The position numbers were made by a program, and so were the translations under genes. 9,158 bases of DNA from Spirochaetaceae bacterium (lineage in GTDB: Bacteria > Spirochaetota > Spirochaetia > Treponematales > Breznakiellaceae): assembly GCA_031279965.1 (NCBI GenBank), contig JAITHM010000087.1, forward strand, positions 1 through 9,158, written 5' to 3'. Position 1 is the stretch's first letter. Each line of letters opens with the position of its first letter. Below, piece by piece: positions 1 to 7,300 of the stretch. Below the pieces are notes generated by a model. It worked only from the letters and a program-made list of their open reading frames with translations, was not told the origin of the DNA and did no database searches.

Positions 1-28
1 GGGCTGTCGTTGGATAGGAAATTTTTTT

Positions 29-58
29 AGTGTATCTGCTTTAATACCAATCTTTCAA
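29..58 (-). promoter_or_regulatory. Weak candidate minus-strand promoter at left edge
   Basis: On the minus strand a TTGAAA (53-58) is followed after 18 bp by TACACT (29-34). It lies just beyond the hairpins that follow pstC, so it could start a new transcript for a gene left of the window. The -35 is acceptable and the -10 is poor, and AT-rich sequence produces such matches by chance. Apart from this the first 76 bases show no gene. Confidence 0.18.
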
Positions 59-76
59 ATGTTTTTGAATTTTGAA

Positions 77-93
77 CCGCGGCAGAGCCGCGG
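77..93. repeat. Perfect GC-rich hairpin (7-bp stem, 3-nt loop)
   Basis: CCGCGGC (77-83) and GCCGCGG (87-93) are perfect inverted repeats around the loop AGA. No T-run follows on either strand, so it is not a standard intrinsic terminator by itself. It shares its core (GCGGC...GCCGC) with the second hairpin at 128-144. The two may be copies of one small intergenic palindrome, or may act together as 3'-end protection of the pstC transcript. Confidence 0.5.
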
Positions 94-127
94 GGTATTA
101 AACCAGATACAACCAATAAAACCAAAG

Positions 128-167
128 CGCGGCACCTCGCCGCGTGCCCCCCGTTTGCTTGGGGGGC
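128..167 (-). terminator. Tandem hairpins after pstC, probable terminator
   Basis: Two strong hairpins lie 14 bp beyond the pstC stop in its direction of transcription. The first pairs GCCCCCC (146-152) with GGGGGGC (161-167), a 7-bp stem with an 8-nt loop. The second pairs CGCGGC (128-133) with GCCGCG (139-144), with a 5-nt loop. On the minus strand the second is followed by a T-rich but interrupted stretch (CTTTGGTTTTATTGG), compatible with an intrinsic terminator although not a textbook uninterrupted U-tract. This placement suggests that the sua5-phoR-pstSC transcript ends or is attenuated here. Confidence 0.55.
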
Positions 168-180
168 TTGTTCAAAACAA

Positions 181-1020
181 TTATTTGCGGTTGGTAAACG
201 CAAAAGCTATATTGATAACAAGGATAAATACAAAGAGCACAACTGCCGTAGCAATAAGCGCATCACGGTGGAGGTTGGCCGCATAGCCCATTTCCAAAGC
301 AATATTTGTAGTAAGCGTACGCAGCCCCTTAAAAAGCCCCCGCGGCATAACCGCCTGATTCCCCGCAACCATTAACACGGCCATTGTTTCGCCAAACGCC
401 CGCCCAGCGCCCAGAATTACTGCCGCGGCAATTCCCGAACGCGCTGCAGGAAGCACAGCAAAAAAAACGCTGCGTTCGACGCTTGCTCCCAGGGCAAGGG
501 AGCCTTCAAAATAGCTTTCCGGCACGGTGCGAATTGCCGCCTCGCTCACCGAAATAATCGTTGGCAGTATCATCATTGACAGCACAAGCGCTGCGGCAAT
601 CATGCTCGTACCGCTCCCGCCAGAAATTTCCCGCACGACCGGTACGAAAACCTGTAGTGCAAAAAAGCCGAACACGACGGACGGTATGCCGGCCAGCAAA
701 TCTACCGCCGGTTTGAACAGCCGGTAGAGCGGCTTTGGGCAGAAACGCGCGAGATAAACGGCGGTAAAAATACCTGCTGGAACACCAATCCCCAAGGCAA
801 TGGCCGTAACGCATAAACTGCCGGTAATCATCGGCAGAATACCAAATACTCCCTGTAAGGGCTGCCATTTTTTACCGCCGAGAAATTCAAGCGGGCCAAT
901 CGAAATCAGTGCCGGTACACCGTTGAAAAAAATAAAAAAACAGATCAGCGCCGCAAGAAATACCGATGCACACGCCGACACAAAAAAAAGCGCACGGGCA
1001 GCGCCTTCAAGCTTCTTCAC
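181..1020 (-). CDS. pstC: Phosphate ABC transporter permease PstC
   Basis: Inner-membrane permease subunit of the high-affinity phosphate importer PstSCAB, which normally pairs with PstA and is driven by the ATPase PstB. The 279-aa protein has an N-terminal membrane segment (about residues 10-33), then further hydrophobic segments around 58-90, 105-130, 138-158, 190-222 and 253-276. Family hallmarks are LLAGIPSVVFGFF (109-120), ILPTIISVSE (151-160), the EAA-type cytoplasmic loop EGSLALGAS through VLPAARSG (172-196, the PstB contact) and GRAFGETMAVLMVAGN (206-221). The length is normal for the shorter PstC forms. The start is GTG, placed by a GGAG that overlaps the pstS stop codon. It lies 9 bp after pstS and is surely co-transcribed. 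No pstA follows; hairpins come next, so the other transporter subunits must be encoded beyond them or elsewhere. Identification is firm. Confidence 0.96.
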   Translation of the reverse strand: MKKLEGAARALFFVSACASVFLAALICFFIFFNGVPALISIGPLEFLGGKKWQPLQGVFGILPMITGSLCVTAIALGIGVPAGIFTAVYLARFCPKPLYRLFKPAVDLLAGIPSVVFGFFALQVFVPVVREISGGSGTSMIAAALVLSMMILPTIISVSEAAIRTVPESYFEGSLALGASVERSVFFAVLPAARSGIAAAVILGAGRAFGETMAVLMVAGNQAVMPRGLFKGLRTLTTNIALEMGYAANLHRDALIATAVVLFVFILVINIAFAFTNRK

Positions 1021-1029
1021 AACCGGCTC

Positions 1030-1875
1030 CTACCGCAGTTCCTGCCATGCTGTAACGTCTCCTTTGTAGATCGCGCGAACTTGCTCGCGGCTTAGTTCTT
1101 CAACTGGATTTTCCGTATTAACAATGATGGCAATGCCGTCAAACGCAATAACAATAGAACGAAGCCCCTGCGTACGCTCGCTTGCGTTAAGCTCACGTGA
1201 TGCCATACCGATTTCAGCAATGCCACTGATTGTATTATTGATGCCCATTGTTGAATCGCTCTGCTGAATTTCTATTGCGGCATTGGTGTTGTATGTCATA
1301 TAGGCCTCTTTCAGTTTTTCCATTAACGGCGTAACTGACGAAGATCCGGCGACGACGACACGGCCGGCGGCAAAAGTGCCGGCGTAGGGCGGTTCGCTTT
1401 CTTCAACAGGAACATAGCCCGTTTCGCGCACCACAGCCTGTCCCGTCGGCGATAGAATAAAAGTAATAAAATCCTGCGCGGCAGGAGACAATTCTTGCCG
1501 GACGACGATATTAAACGGGCGCGATATTTGATAACTGCCGTCCAGAATGGTATCTTCGGAAGGCATTGCACCGTCAATGGCCAGCGCCCGGACAGTTGAG
1601 CTCAATGCCCCAAGCGATATATATCCTACTGCACGTTTGTTGTCAGCAACACTGGTAATGACGACTGCCGTGCTGTTGGTAATATCGGCGGTATCAACCG
1701 TATAATCGACAAGCTTCCCGTGTGCGTCTTTTTCCGCAATGCCAAAAAGCTCGATAAACGAACTTCGGGTTCCAGAACCATCTTCACGCGAGATTACGGT
1801 TATCTCATCTGCCGCCCGCTCTGTACATGCGGCTAAAATCATCACGCATATACCATAAAAAATTTTCTTTTTCAA
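1030..1875 (-). CDS. pstS: Phosphate-binding lipoprotein PstS, circularly permuted
   Basis: Extracytoplasmic substrate-binding protein that delivers phosphate to PstC/PstA. The 281-aa product starts at TTG: an upstream in-frame ATG at 1917 exists, but a perfect GGAGG lies inside that extension, 7 bp before the TTG. The resulting N-terminus is a lipoprotein signal: basic MKKK, a hydrophobic core, and lipobox LAAC with lipidated Cys17. Domain order is unusual. Residues 25-157 match what is normally the C-terminal half of PstS (SREDGSGTR at 29-37, GYISLG, ISRPFNIV, FILSPTGQ, GYVPV at 153-157). Residues 173-281 match the normal N-terminal half (VAGSSSVTPLMEKL from 175, EIGMASREL at 221-229, FDGIAIIVN at 245-253, IYKGDVTAW at 269-277), after which the protein stops. 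Both halves look complete, so this is a permutation and not a truncation. Phosphate as ligand is inferred from family and from pstC 9 bp downstream. Confidence 0.93.
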   Translation of the reverse strand: MKKKIFYGICVMILAACTERAADEITVISREDGSGTRSSFIELFGIAEKDAHGKLVDYTVDTADITNSTAVVITSVADNKRAVGYISLGALSSTVRALAIDGAMPSEDTILDGSYQISRPFNIVVRQELSPAAQDFITFILSPTGQAVVRETGYVPVEESEPPYAGTFAAGRVVVAGSSSVTPLMEKLKEAYMTYNTNAAIEIQQSDSTMGINNTISGIAEIGMASRELNASERTQGLRSIVIAFDGIAIIVNTENPVEELSREQVRAIYKGDVTAWQELR

Positions 1876-1882
1876 TCTTTGT

Positions 1883-1887
1883 CCTCC
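1883..1887 (-). promoter_or_regulatory. Ribosome binding site that fixes the pstS TTG start
   Basis: GGAGG on the minus strand, 7 bp before the TTG at 1875-1873. It is the strongest Shine-Dalgarno in the window. Because it lies within the reading frame that would begin at ATG 1917, it argues that the longer form is not made. The TTG product begins directly with a normal lipoprotein signal peptide. Confidence 0.85.
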
Positions 1888-1927
1888 ATAAAAATAACAA
1901 TAATAAAGCAAGAGCATATCTGGTTAA

Positions 1928-1966
1928 TGTTAAATCAATCAGGCTCTTCTGTAAATTTTCTGTAAA
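1928..1966 (-). promoter_or_regulatory. Pho-box-like array of 11-bp phased direct repeats before pstS
   Basis: On the minus strand, starting at the base after the phoR stop codon, TTTACA (1961-1966) is followed by GAAAA and a second TTTACA (1950-1955), exactly 11 bp apart. A third match, TTAACA (1928-1933), lies 33 bp from the first, so it falls on the same 11-bp phase with one degenerate unit between. PhoB/PhoP-family regulators are known to bind 11-bp direct repeats; the Bacillus PhoP consensus is TTWACA units spaced by about 5 bp. The location between phoR and pstS fits a phosphate-starvation promoter for pstSC. AT-rich -10 candidates lie downstream (GATATG at 1915-1920, TATTAT at 1900-1905), but I cannot choose between them. 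Confidence 0.75.
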
Positions 1967-3208
1967 CTACGCCATATTATTCCTGTTTAGCATAACATGC
2001 CGTGTTTTTTTTAGGGATACTGTAAGTTCAGTTCCTTCACCAGGTATGCTTGCAAGCGTAATCGTTCCATTGTGAAGCTCTGCCGCATGGCGGACGATTG
2101 ACAAACCCAGGCCCGTACCGCTGCTTTCTTTGGAACGGCTCTTGTCCACACGGTAAAAACGTTCAAAAACACGCTCGTGGTGTTCTGCACTGATGCCGAT
2201 GCCGGTGTCCTTCACAATCAGAGTGATGCGATCCTGCTCAACATGCAGCGCAAGCGTTACACTGCCGTTTTCTTTATTATAAATGATCGCGTTGTCAACA
2301 AGATTGTAAACCATATCATGAAGGGTATAGGGTATCCCCCAAAGAACGGCACTCTCGCCGGTGCGCGCAAGTGACAACGAAACTTTATACTGGCAGGCTT
2401 TATACTCAAGCTCGTTGAGAACATTCCGGCATAAATCTTCAAAATTAAGCTCTTCAAATGCCGTACGGAACTCCGCTTCTCCCAGCTCGTCAAGCCGCGA
2501 AAGTTTTATAATACATTCTATAAGATTGAAGAGGCGGGCAGCTTCACGATGAATTTGTCCGGCAAAGCGAGGCACGTCTTCTGCGTAGGCAATACCGTTC
2601 GAAATAATTTCCGCATATCCCATAATTGAAGTAAGCGGTGTTTTAAGTTCATGGGAAACATTTGCACTGAATTCCCGGCGCAGTTTCTGACTTCGCTCAC
2701 GCTCACGCAGCAGAAAAACAGCAAGAAGTATGCAGGCGATAATCGGCACGATCCAGTACGAAAACAACGCGAGAGAGCCAAACACGCTCAAACCTTTGCG
2801 GGTAAGGCGAAGAACCTTGCCGTCATCAAGTAACAGCGCGTAATAGTGTGTTTCCTGCCCCAATGTTGCCGAAAGCCGCGATGCCCTGCCGCGTCCTGTT
2901 GTTAATGCGGCGCGTACTTCCGGCCGCAGCGCATGGTTATCCATTGAATAGGCCGGTACCGCGCTGTCGTAGAGCACCTTGCCGTCGTGGCCGATCAGGG
3001 TAATGCGGTCTTCGAACAGGTGGGTATATGCGGCAGGATCGTTGTTCAGCTTAAGGAGCGCTGAAAGATACTGTGTTTCAAGTTCAAGCTGCCGCCGCGC
3101 TTCCTTGCCGCTTAACTGAGCAAGCGTGGCAACACCGATCACCGAGGCAAGGATCAGCGCGATAAAAAAGATGGCGAAAATCCGCGGCAGCAGCTTTTTT
3201 CGTGTCAT
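1967..3208 (-). CDS. phoR: PhoR-type membrane sensor histidine kinase
   Basis: Two-component sensor kinase, 413 aa, probably controlling phosphate uptake through a PhoB/PhoP-type regulator. It has a transmembrane helix at about 9-31, an extracytoplasmic region of about 110 residues (about 32-142), a second helix at about 143-167, then a short basic linker directly into the dimerisation domain. I see no HAMP or cytoplasmic PAS domain. The H-box is FSANVSHELKTPLTSIMGYAE with phospho-acceptor His186. The N-box is YNLVDNAIIYNKENG (Asn302, Asn306), G1 is DTGIGIS (334-340), the F-box is VFERFYRVDKSRS (347-359) and G2 is GTGLGLS (364-370). All catalytic motifs are intact. The ATG overlaps the sua5 stop as ATGA, implying translational coupling. 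The phoR name rests on the next genes, pstS and pstC, and on the Pho-like repeats right after its stop. No response regulator gene adjoins it, which is unusual. Confidence 0.9.
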   Translation of the reverse strand: MTRKKLLPRIFAIFFIALILASVIGVATLAQLSGKEARRQLELETQYLSALLKLNNDPAAYTHLFEDRITLIGHDGKVLYDSAVPAYSMDNHALRPEVRAALTTGRGRASRLSATLGQETHYYALLLDDGKVLRLTRKGLSVFGSLALFSYWIVPIIACILLAVFLLRERERSQKLRREFSANVSHELKTPLTSIMGYAEIISNGIAYAEDVPRFAGQIHREAARLFNLIECIIKLSRLDELGEAEFRTAFEELNFEDLCRNVLNELEYKACQYKVSLSLARTGESAVLWGIPYTLHDMVYNLVDNAIIYNKENGSVTLALHVEQDRITLIVKDTGIGISAEHHERVFERFYRVDKSRSKESSGTGLGLSIVRHAAELHNGTITLASIPGEGTELTVSLKKTRHVMLNRNNMA

Positions 3209-4200
3209 CTGCGTGCCGCCCGTATAAGCCGGTCATTAATTGCCCGTCCAATTCCGTTATTCTCGGCTTTTTCTGCGATAATCTGTGTCCATGCACCGCC
3301 GTCAAGCCGGTGAAGCGCTGCAAACAGGTTTGCTGCCGCTTCGGTTAGGCTGCCTTCCGCACTTAAAAAAACATATTCATCACCACAAAGCGCCGGATGC
3401 TCTGCTTTACTGATATACAGATACGCCACACCGGCTGTGCGCGGCGGCTTATCATGCCGTTCAATAAGCAGAAGCGGTGTCTGCGGCGCATAATGACTGG
3501 AAAGCTGTCCTGGAGATACGCATGCATCAGCAGGAATGGCCGTTGGACTTTCCTGCGGGAGCTCCGGCGGTGCGCCCAGCACACACGTGATGTCTCCGGC
3601 GGAAACCCCCCCCGGGCGAAGTATCCGTGGGACAGCGCCGCACAAGTCAAGCACTGTTGATTCAACTCCAATTTGAGCAGTGCCGCCGTCAAGAATGGCA
3701 TCGATTTTGGCTCCAAGCTGCGCTTCAACATGCTCCGCACAAGTAGGGCTTAAATAACCAAACGGATTTGCACTGGGCGCGGCAAGTGCGCCGGTAGAAC
3801 GTTCGATAAGCGCGCAGGCGGCATCGTGTGCGGGAAGCCGGACGGCAACGGTATCATTTCCGGCAGTTACAATGTCTGGAACGGCACTCTGCTTGGGAAG
3901 TATCAGCGTAAGGGGGCCCGGCCAGAAATTCCGCGCAAGAAGGCCAAGCTGCGTTTGCCTTTGAGCGGGAAGCCGGGCACAGTTTGCAAGCCGGGGCAGT
4001 GCATCATACGCGGCAATATGAACAATCAGCGGGTCAAAACGAGGGCGCTGTTTTACCTCAAAAATCCGGGCGACAGCATCTTGGTTAAAAGCATCCGCGC
4101 CAAGGCCATAGACTGTTTCCGTTGGGAAAGCAACAAGCCCGCCATTTATAATTATCTGCGCGGCCTGAGTAATATTTTCTTCAGTTATTTGAAATACCAT
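3205..4200 (-). CDS. Threonylcarbamoyl-AMP synthase, long Sua5 form
   Basis: Cytoplasmic enzyme making threonylcarbamoyl-AMP from threonine, bicarbonate and ATP, the first step of the universal t6A37 modification of ANN-decoding tRNAs; TsaB/TsaD then transfer the group. The 331-aa protein is the two-domain Sua5 type, not the roughly 190-aa TsaC type. The YrdC-like catalytic domain is about 1-205, with FPTETVYGLGADA (25-37), KQRPRFDP (50-57; Lys50 and Arg52 form the conserved KxR), PGPLTLIL (94-101), RLPAH (121-125), PSAN (142-145) and ILRPGG (193-198). The linker SPGQLSSHYAP (229-239) corresponds to the Sua5 HYAP motif, and the C-terminal domain ends in GIGRAINDRLIRAA. The ATG at 4200 gives a normal N-terminus but has no clear Shine-Dalgarno. 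It heads the transcript into phoR (4-bp overlap), which places a tRNA-modification gene in a phosphate-signalling operon. The functional call is firm; sua5, tsaC and ywlC are all used as names. Confidence 0.95.
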   Translation of the reverse strand: MVFQITEENITQAAQIIINGGLVAFPTETVYGLGADAFNQDAVARIFEVKQRPRFDPLIVHIAAYDALPRLANCARLPAQRQTQLGLLARNFWPGPLTLILPKQSAVPDIVTAGNDTVAVRLPAHDAACALIERSTGALAAPSANPFGYLSPTCAEHVEAQLGAKIDAILDGGTAQIGVESTVLDLCGAVPRILRPGGVSAGDITCVLGAPPELPQESPTAIPADACVSPGQLSSHYAPQTPLLLIERHDKPPRTAGVAYLYISKAEHPALCGDEYVFLSAEGSLTEAAANLFAALHRLDGGAWTQIIAEKAENNGIGRAINDRLIRAARR

Positions 4201-4215
4201 ACATCGTCACGGCGT

Positions 4216-4221
4216 ACTATA
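4216..4221 (-). promoter_or_regulatory. Candidate -10 box for sua5-phoR transcript
   Basis: TATAGT on the minus strand, 15 bp before the sua5 ATG, which would give a leader of under 10 nt. The hexamer 17 bp upstream (TGGTTA) is a poor -35. The TTGACT further upstream is about 25 bp away, too far for a normal sigma70 spacing. It is plausible from position, since the neighbouring gene is divergent and each needs its own promoter. Confidence 0.35.
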
Positions 4222-4286
4222 CCATTGCCGGCTGCCTGTAACCAGTAGTCAATGCCGGAATATTTAGCGGGCATCGCCAGTGCACA

Positions 4287-4300
4287 GCCTGTAAACAGGC
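4287..4300. promoter_or_regulatory. Palindrome GCCTGTAAACAGGC in the divergent promoter region
   Basis: GCCTGT and ACAGGC form a 6-bp inverted repeat around AA, 13 bp upstream of the candidate helicase -10 box, near where its -35 would be. The half GCCTGTAA recurs at 4234-4241 on the other side of the intergenic region, 53 bp away. A dyad at this place could be an operator controlling one or both divergent genes. I do not recognise it as a known LexA box, and the central TGTAAA resembles one Pho-like unit only by its six bases. Confidence 0.3.
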
Positions 4301-4313
4301 TTCACTTCTGCAC

Positions 4314-4319
4314 TATACT
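4314..4319 (+). promoter_or_regulatory. Candidate -10 box for the AddA-like helicase gene
   Basis: TATACT lies only 7 bp before ATG 4327, so transcription would begin at or beside the start codon and the mRNA would be essentially leaderless. A weak -35 (TGTAAA, 18 bp upstream at 4290-4295) overlaps the palindrome. If this promoter is the real one, the longer start at 4252 cannot be used. The absence of any Shine-Dalgarno before ATG 4327 fits a leaderless message. Confidence 0.4.
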
Positions 4320-4326
4320 CTCTGAC

Positions 4327-7300
4327 ATGATGCTGTTTGACAGTGTTCTTGAAGACCTTAATGAAGACCAATTAGAAGCGGTACGCACAGAATACAATGC
4401 CGTCGTCCGGGCGGGCGCGGGTTCCGGCAAGACAACTGTTCTTGCCTGCCGCTATGCCTATCTTATTATGAAACAAGGCTTATCCGTTGATGAGATTCTT
4501 ACCATCACGTTTACCAACAAAGCAACCAACGAAATGTACGAACGCATCTACACGATGCTGTCTGCCAATAGTTCAAACAGCGCCGCAAAAAAAGCTCTTG
4601 ATAATTTTTACAAAGCATCTATTCAAACGCTTGATTCGTTGTGCGTAAAAATTGCCCGTTCAGGGGCCGCGCTGTTTGGCATAGCGCCGGATTTTACCAG
4701 CGCGGAAGCAGGTCTTTCTGACATGATAAATAATGCGGCGCTTGCTTTTGTACTCGATAACCGCGAGAACAAAGCTTTGCAAAAAATCATTGCAGATAAA
4801 AAAATTAAATCGCTTGCAGAAAATTTATTTGCATCTTTTATCCTTCACCAAAGTTCTATTACAAGCCCTGTTGATTTTTCGCGGATGCTTTCTCTCCACC
4901 GTACGTTTATTAAAAAAGATTATTATGTTCTTCTTGAAGTTATTGAAGCGTCGTTGAATGCGCGAAAAAAAAAGCCGGTGCTCCCCGCGCCGCCTGCCAT
5001 TGAACCATTGCTTGAACGAACAGATGCCCACGATGCAGTTTGTGCAGCCGCTGCGCTTAAAGCATATTATAATGCACTTTCCACGGTGCATGGACAAAAG
5101 ACTAACGCCGGCATGCTTGCCTCGATTGCAAATATCGCCCTTCAGTTTGATACTCTTGCGGAAGTATGCACTCTGCTTGAGCTGTTTCAGAAACAGTGCA
5201 ATAAACTTAAACGCACTGCGGGAATGCTGTCGTTTCATGATATTGCGCAGCTTGCTGTTGATACGCTGCTGCGCTATCCGGAAATTCGAAAGGTCTATAA
5301 AACTCAGCTTAAAGCATTGATGGTTGATGAGTTTCAGGATAATAACAGTTTGCAGCGCGATCTTATCTTTCTGCTTGCTGAACGTGAAGAGCGCATGGAT
5401 GAAGGCCTCCCGCACCGGGAAGATATTCTTGCTACCAAACTTTTTTTTGTGGGTGATGAAAAACAATCTATATACCGTTTTAGAGGCGCTGATGTTTCGG
5501 TATTTAGATCACTTGATAAAGCGCTGCCGGAACACAATGGGCCGCGCCGTACACTGCAGCTTGAAACAAATTACCGTTCCCGCTCAGAACTTATCGAGGC
5601 ATTCAACATTCTTTTTGGCGTTGTTTTTTCCGGCAGCTCTCTGCCGCCGGCGGCCTACGATGCGGAATTTACGCCGCTTGGTTCCTGCCGCCGCTCGCAC
5701 TGTTCTCCGCGCACATTCATGCATGTTGCGCTTCTCGAAGCTGAATCACTGCAGCATAACAGTGTTTCGGCGCTTTCGAGGCATGAACTTGAAGCGCTGT
5801 ACATTGCCCGCAAAATCAACAGCATTGTGCGCGGGCCAACGCCGCTTACTGTTCTTAAAAAAGATCCGCAGTCCGGCGGCGACCGCGAAGTTCCCTGCGA
5901 GTTTGGAGATATTGCCCTGCTTGTCCGCAAGAAATCGCATCAAAGCGAACTTGAACGCGCCCTGAAAGATTTTAATATTCCCTACAATGCGGAAGAGCCG
6001 GGCAGTCTTTTTAATGAAGCGTTTGTCGCTGATGCAGTCTCGTATCTGCGTCTTCTTGTATATCCACGCGATGCACTTTCGTACGCGGCGCTGCTTCGGT
6101 CACCGTTTGTTAATGTTAGCGATCTTGCCCTGGCGGAATGTATTCTTCAGTTTAAAAAACTGCCGTTTGATGAAGCTGTAGAACCTGCGCTTGACGATGA
6201 AGACTGCCGCCGCTATCGAAAAGGCCGCGAACAGTATTATAGTCTGCGGGAACAATTTGAAAAAGGCGTGCTTGATTTGCCTGAACTTATTACCACATTA
6301 TGGTACGAATTCGGCTATCGTTTTACGGCGCTTGCCGCTCAGGCTGACGGCCTTGAAAGCACGGAAAGTTATCATTATCTTTTTGAGCTTGCCTGCCGCG
6401 CCGTTCTGGAGAAAAAAAGTCTAGCCCAGTTTTTAAGCACGATTGAGGATATGCAAAAAAAAAGTTTTGAAGAAGGCAAGCGCAAACTTGAACAGCTTGA
6501 TATACCCATTGAACGCGGCGATGGCGTACGTATTCTTACCATACATAAAAGTAAAGGTCTTGAATTCCCCGTTGTGTTTATCTATGCCTGCGGAGATGAA
6601 GAACGCGCTCAACGCCGCAGGAATTCATGGTCGGCTTTTCAGCTTGAATCATCTACAGATATGCTTATTACGATTGATCTTCCTCCCGCGCCAGAGTTGG
6701 GCGGCGCACAACCTTCCCCGTATTTTCAGATAAAATTTAAAGAGGAAGAGTGCAAAAAAAGTGCTGCGGAACTTCGCCGGCTGCTCTATGTTGCCGCAAC
6801 ACGGGCAGAAAGCGAGCTTTTCATTACGGGGACGTTTCCCAAACTGATTCAGGCGGAAAGGGATGCGCACATCAATGTTGAAGATCCGCTTGAACAGCGT
6901 ATTCTGCGGTACTGTGACAAAATTGCCCAATCTGAAAACGCATCTTCATTTTTAAATCTGATGGCCGGCGCTCTTGCCAAAAAAGAAAACGCCTTGTGGG
7001 AGCTCGAATCCATCCCTGTGCTTGACCGGACAGAGGCGCGTGCTCTAACCCGGCCGTTCCGGGAAAATCTTCCGGAGTGCTCTGCCGCCAGTTCGCGTCT
7101 TGAAAATGCGCGGACGTTGTATGCGCAAACTCCGCTGGATGCTGACGAAAAAGCCCCCGTTCATGCGATAGCCGCAAGCAAGCTTGAACAGGCCGTACCG
7201 GCGGTGCAGCGCACAACAAAAGCCCGCCGTGCCGCGATGAGCGCCGCTGATTTTGGCATCCTGGTACACACAATGATTGAAGAGCGCCTGCGCGGCATAC

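Noticed and set aside
1..180. A small plus-strand protein from ATG 59
   Set aside because: The frame reads through the three hairpins and into the antisense of pstC, with no ribosome site; it is not supported as a gene.
1030..1875. PstS truncated or broken by rearrangement
   Set aside because: Both halves appear complete, the frame is open, and the signal peptide, ribosome site and pstC junction are normal, so permutation explains it better than damage.
4252..4326. N-terminal extension of the helicase from ATG 4252
   Set aside because: The 25 extra residues do not resemble an AddA start, there is no ribosome site, and the segment holds the -10-like TATACT and a palindrome; kept only as a less likely alternative.
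4825..5466. Long minus-strand open frame of 213 codons inside the helicase gene
   Set aside because: It lies wholly antisense to conserved helicase sequence, has low-complexity Lys/Phe/Ile-rich composition and no recognisable motif; it is a shadow of the coding strand.
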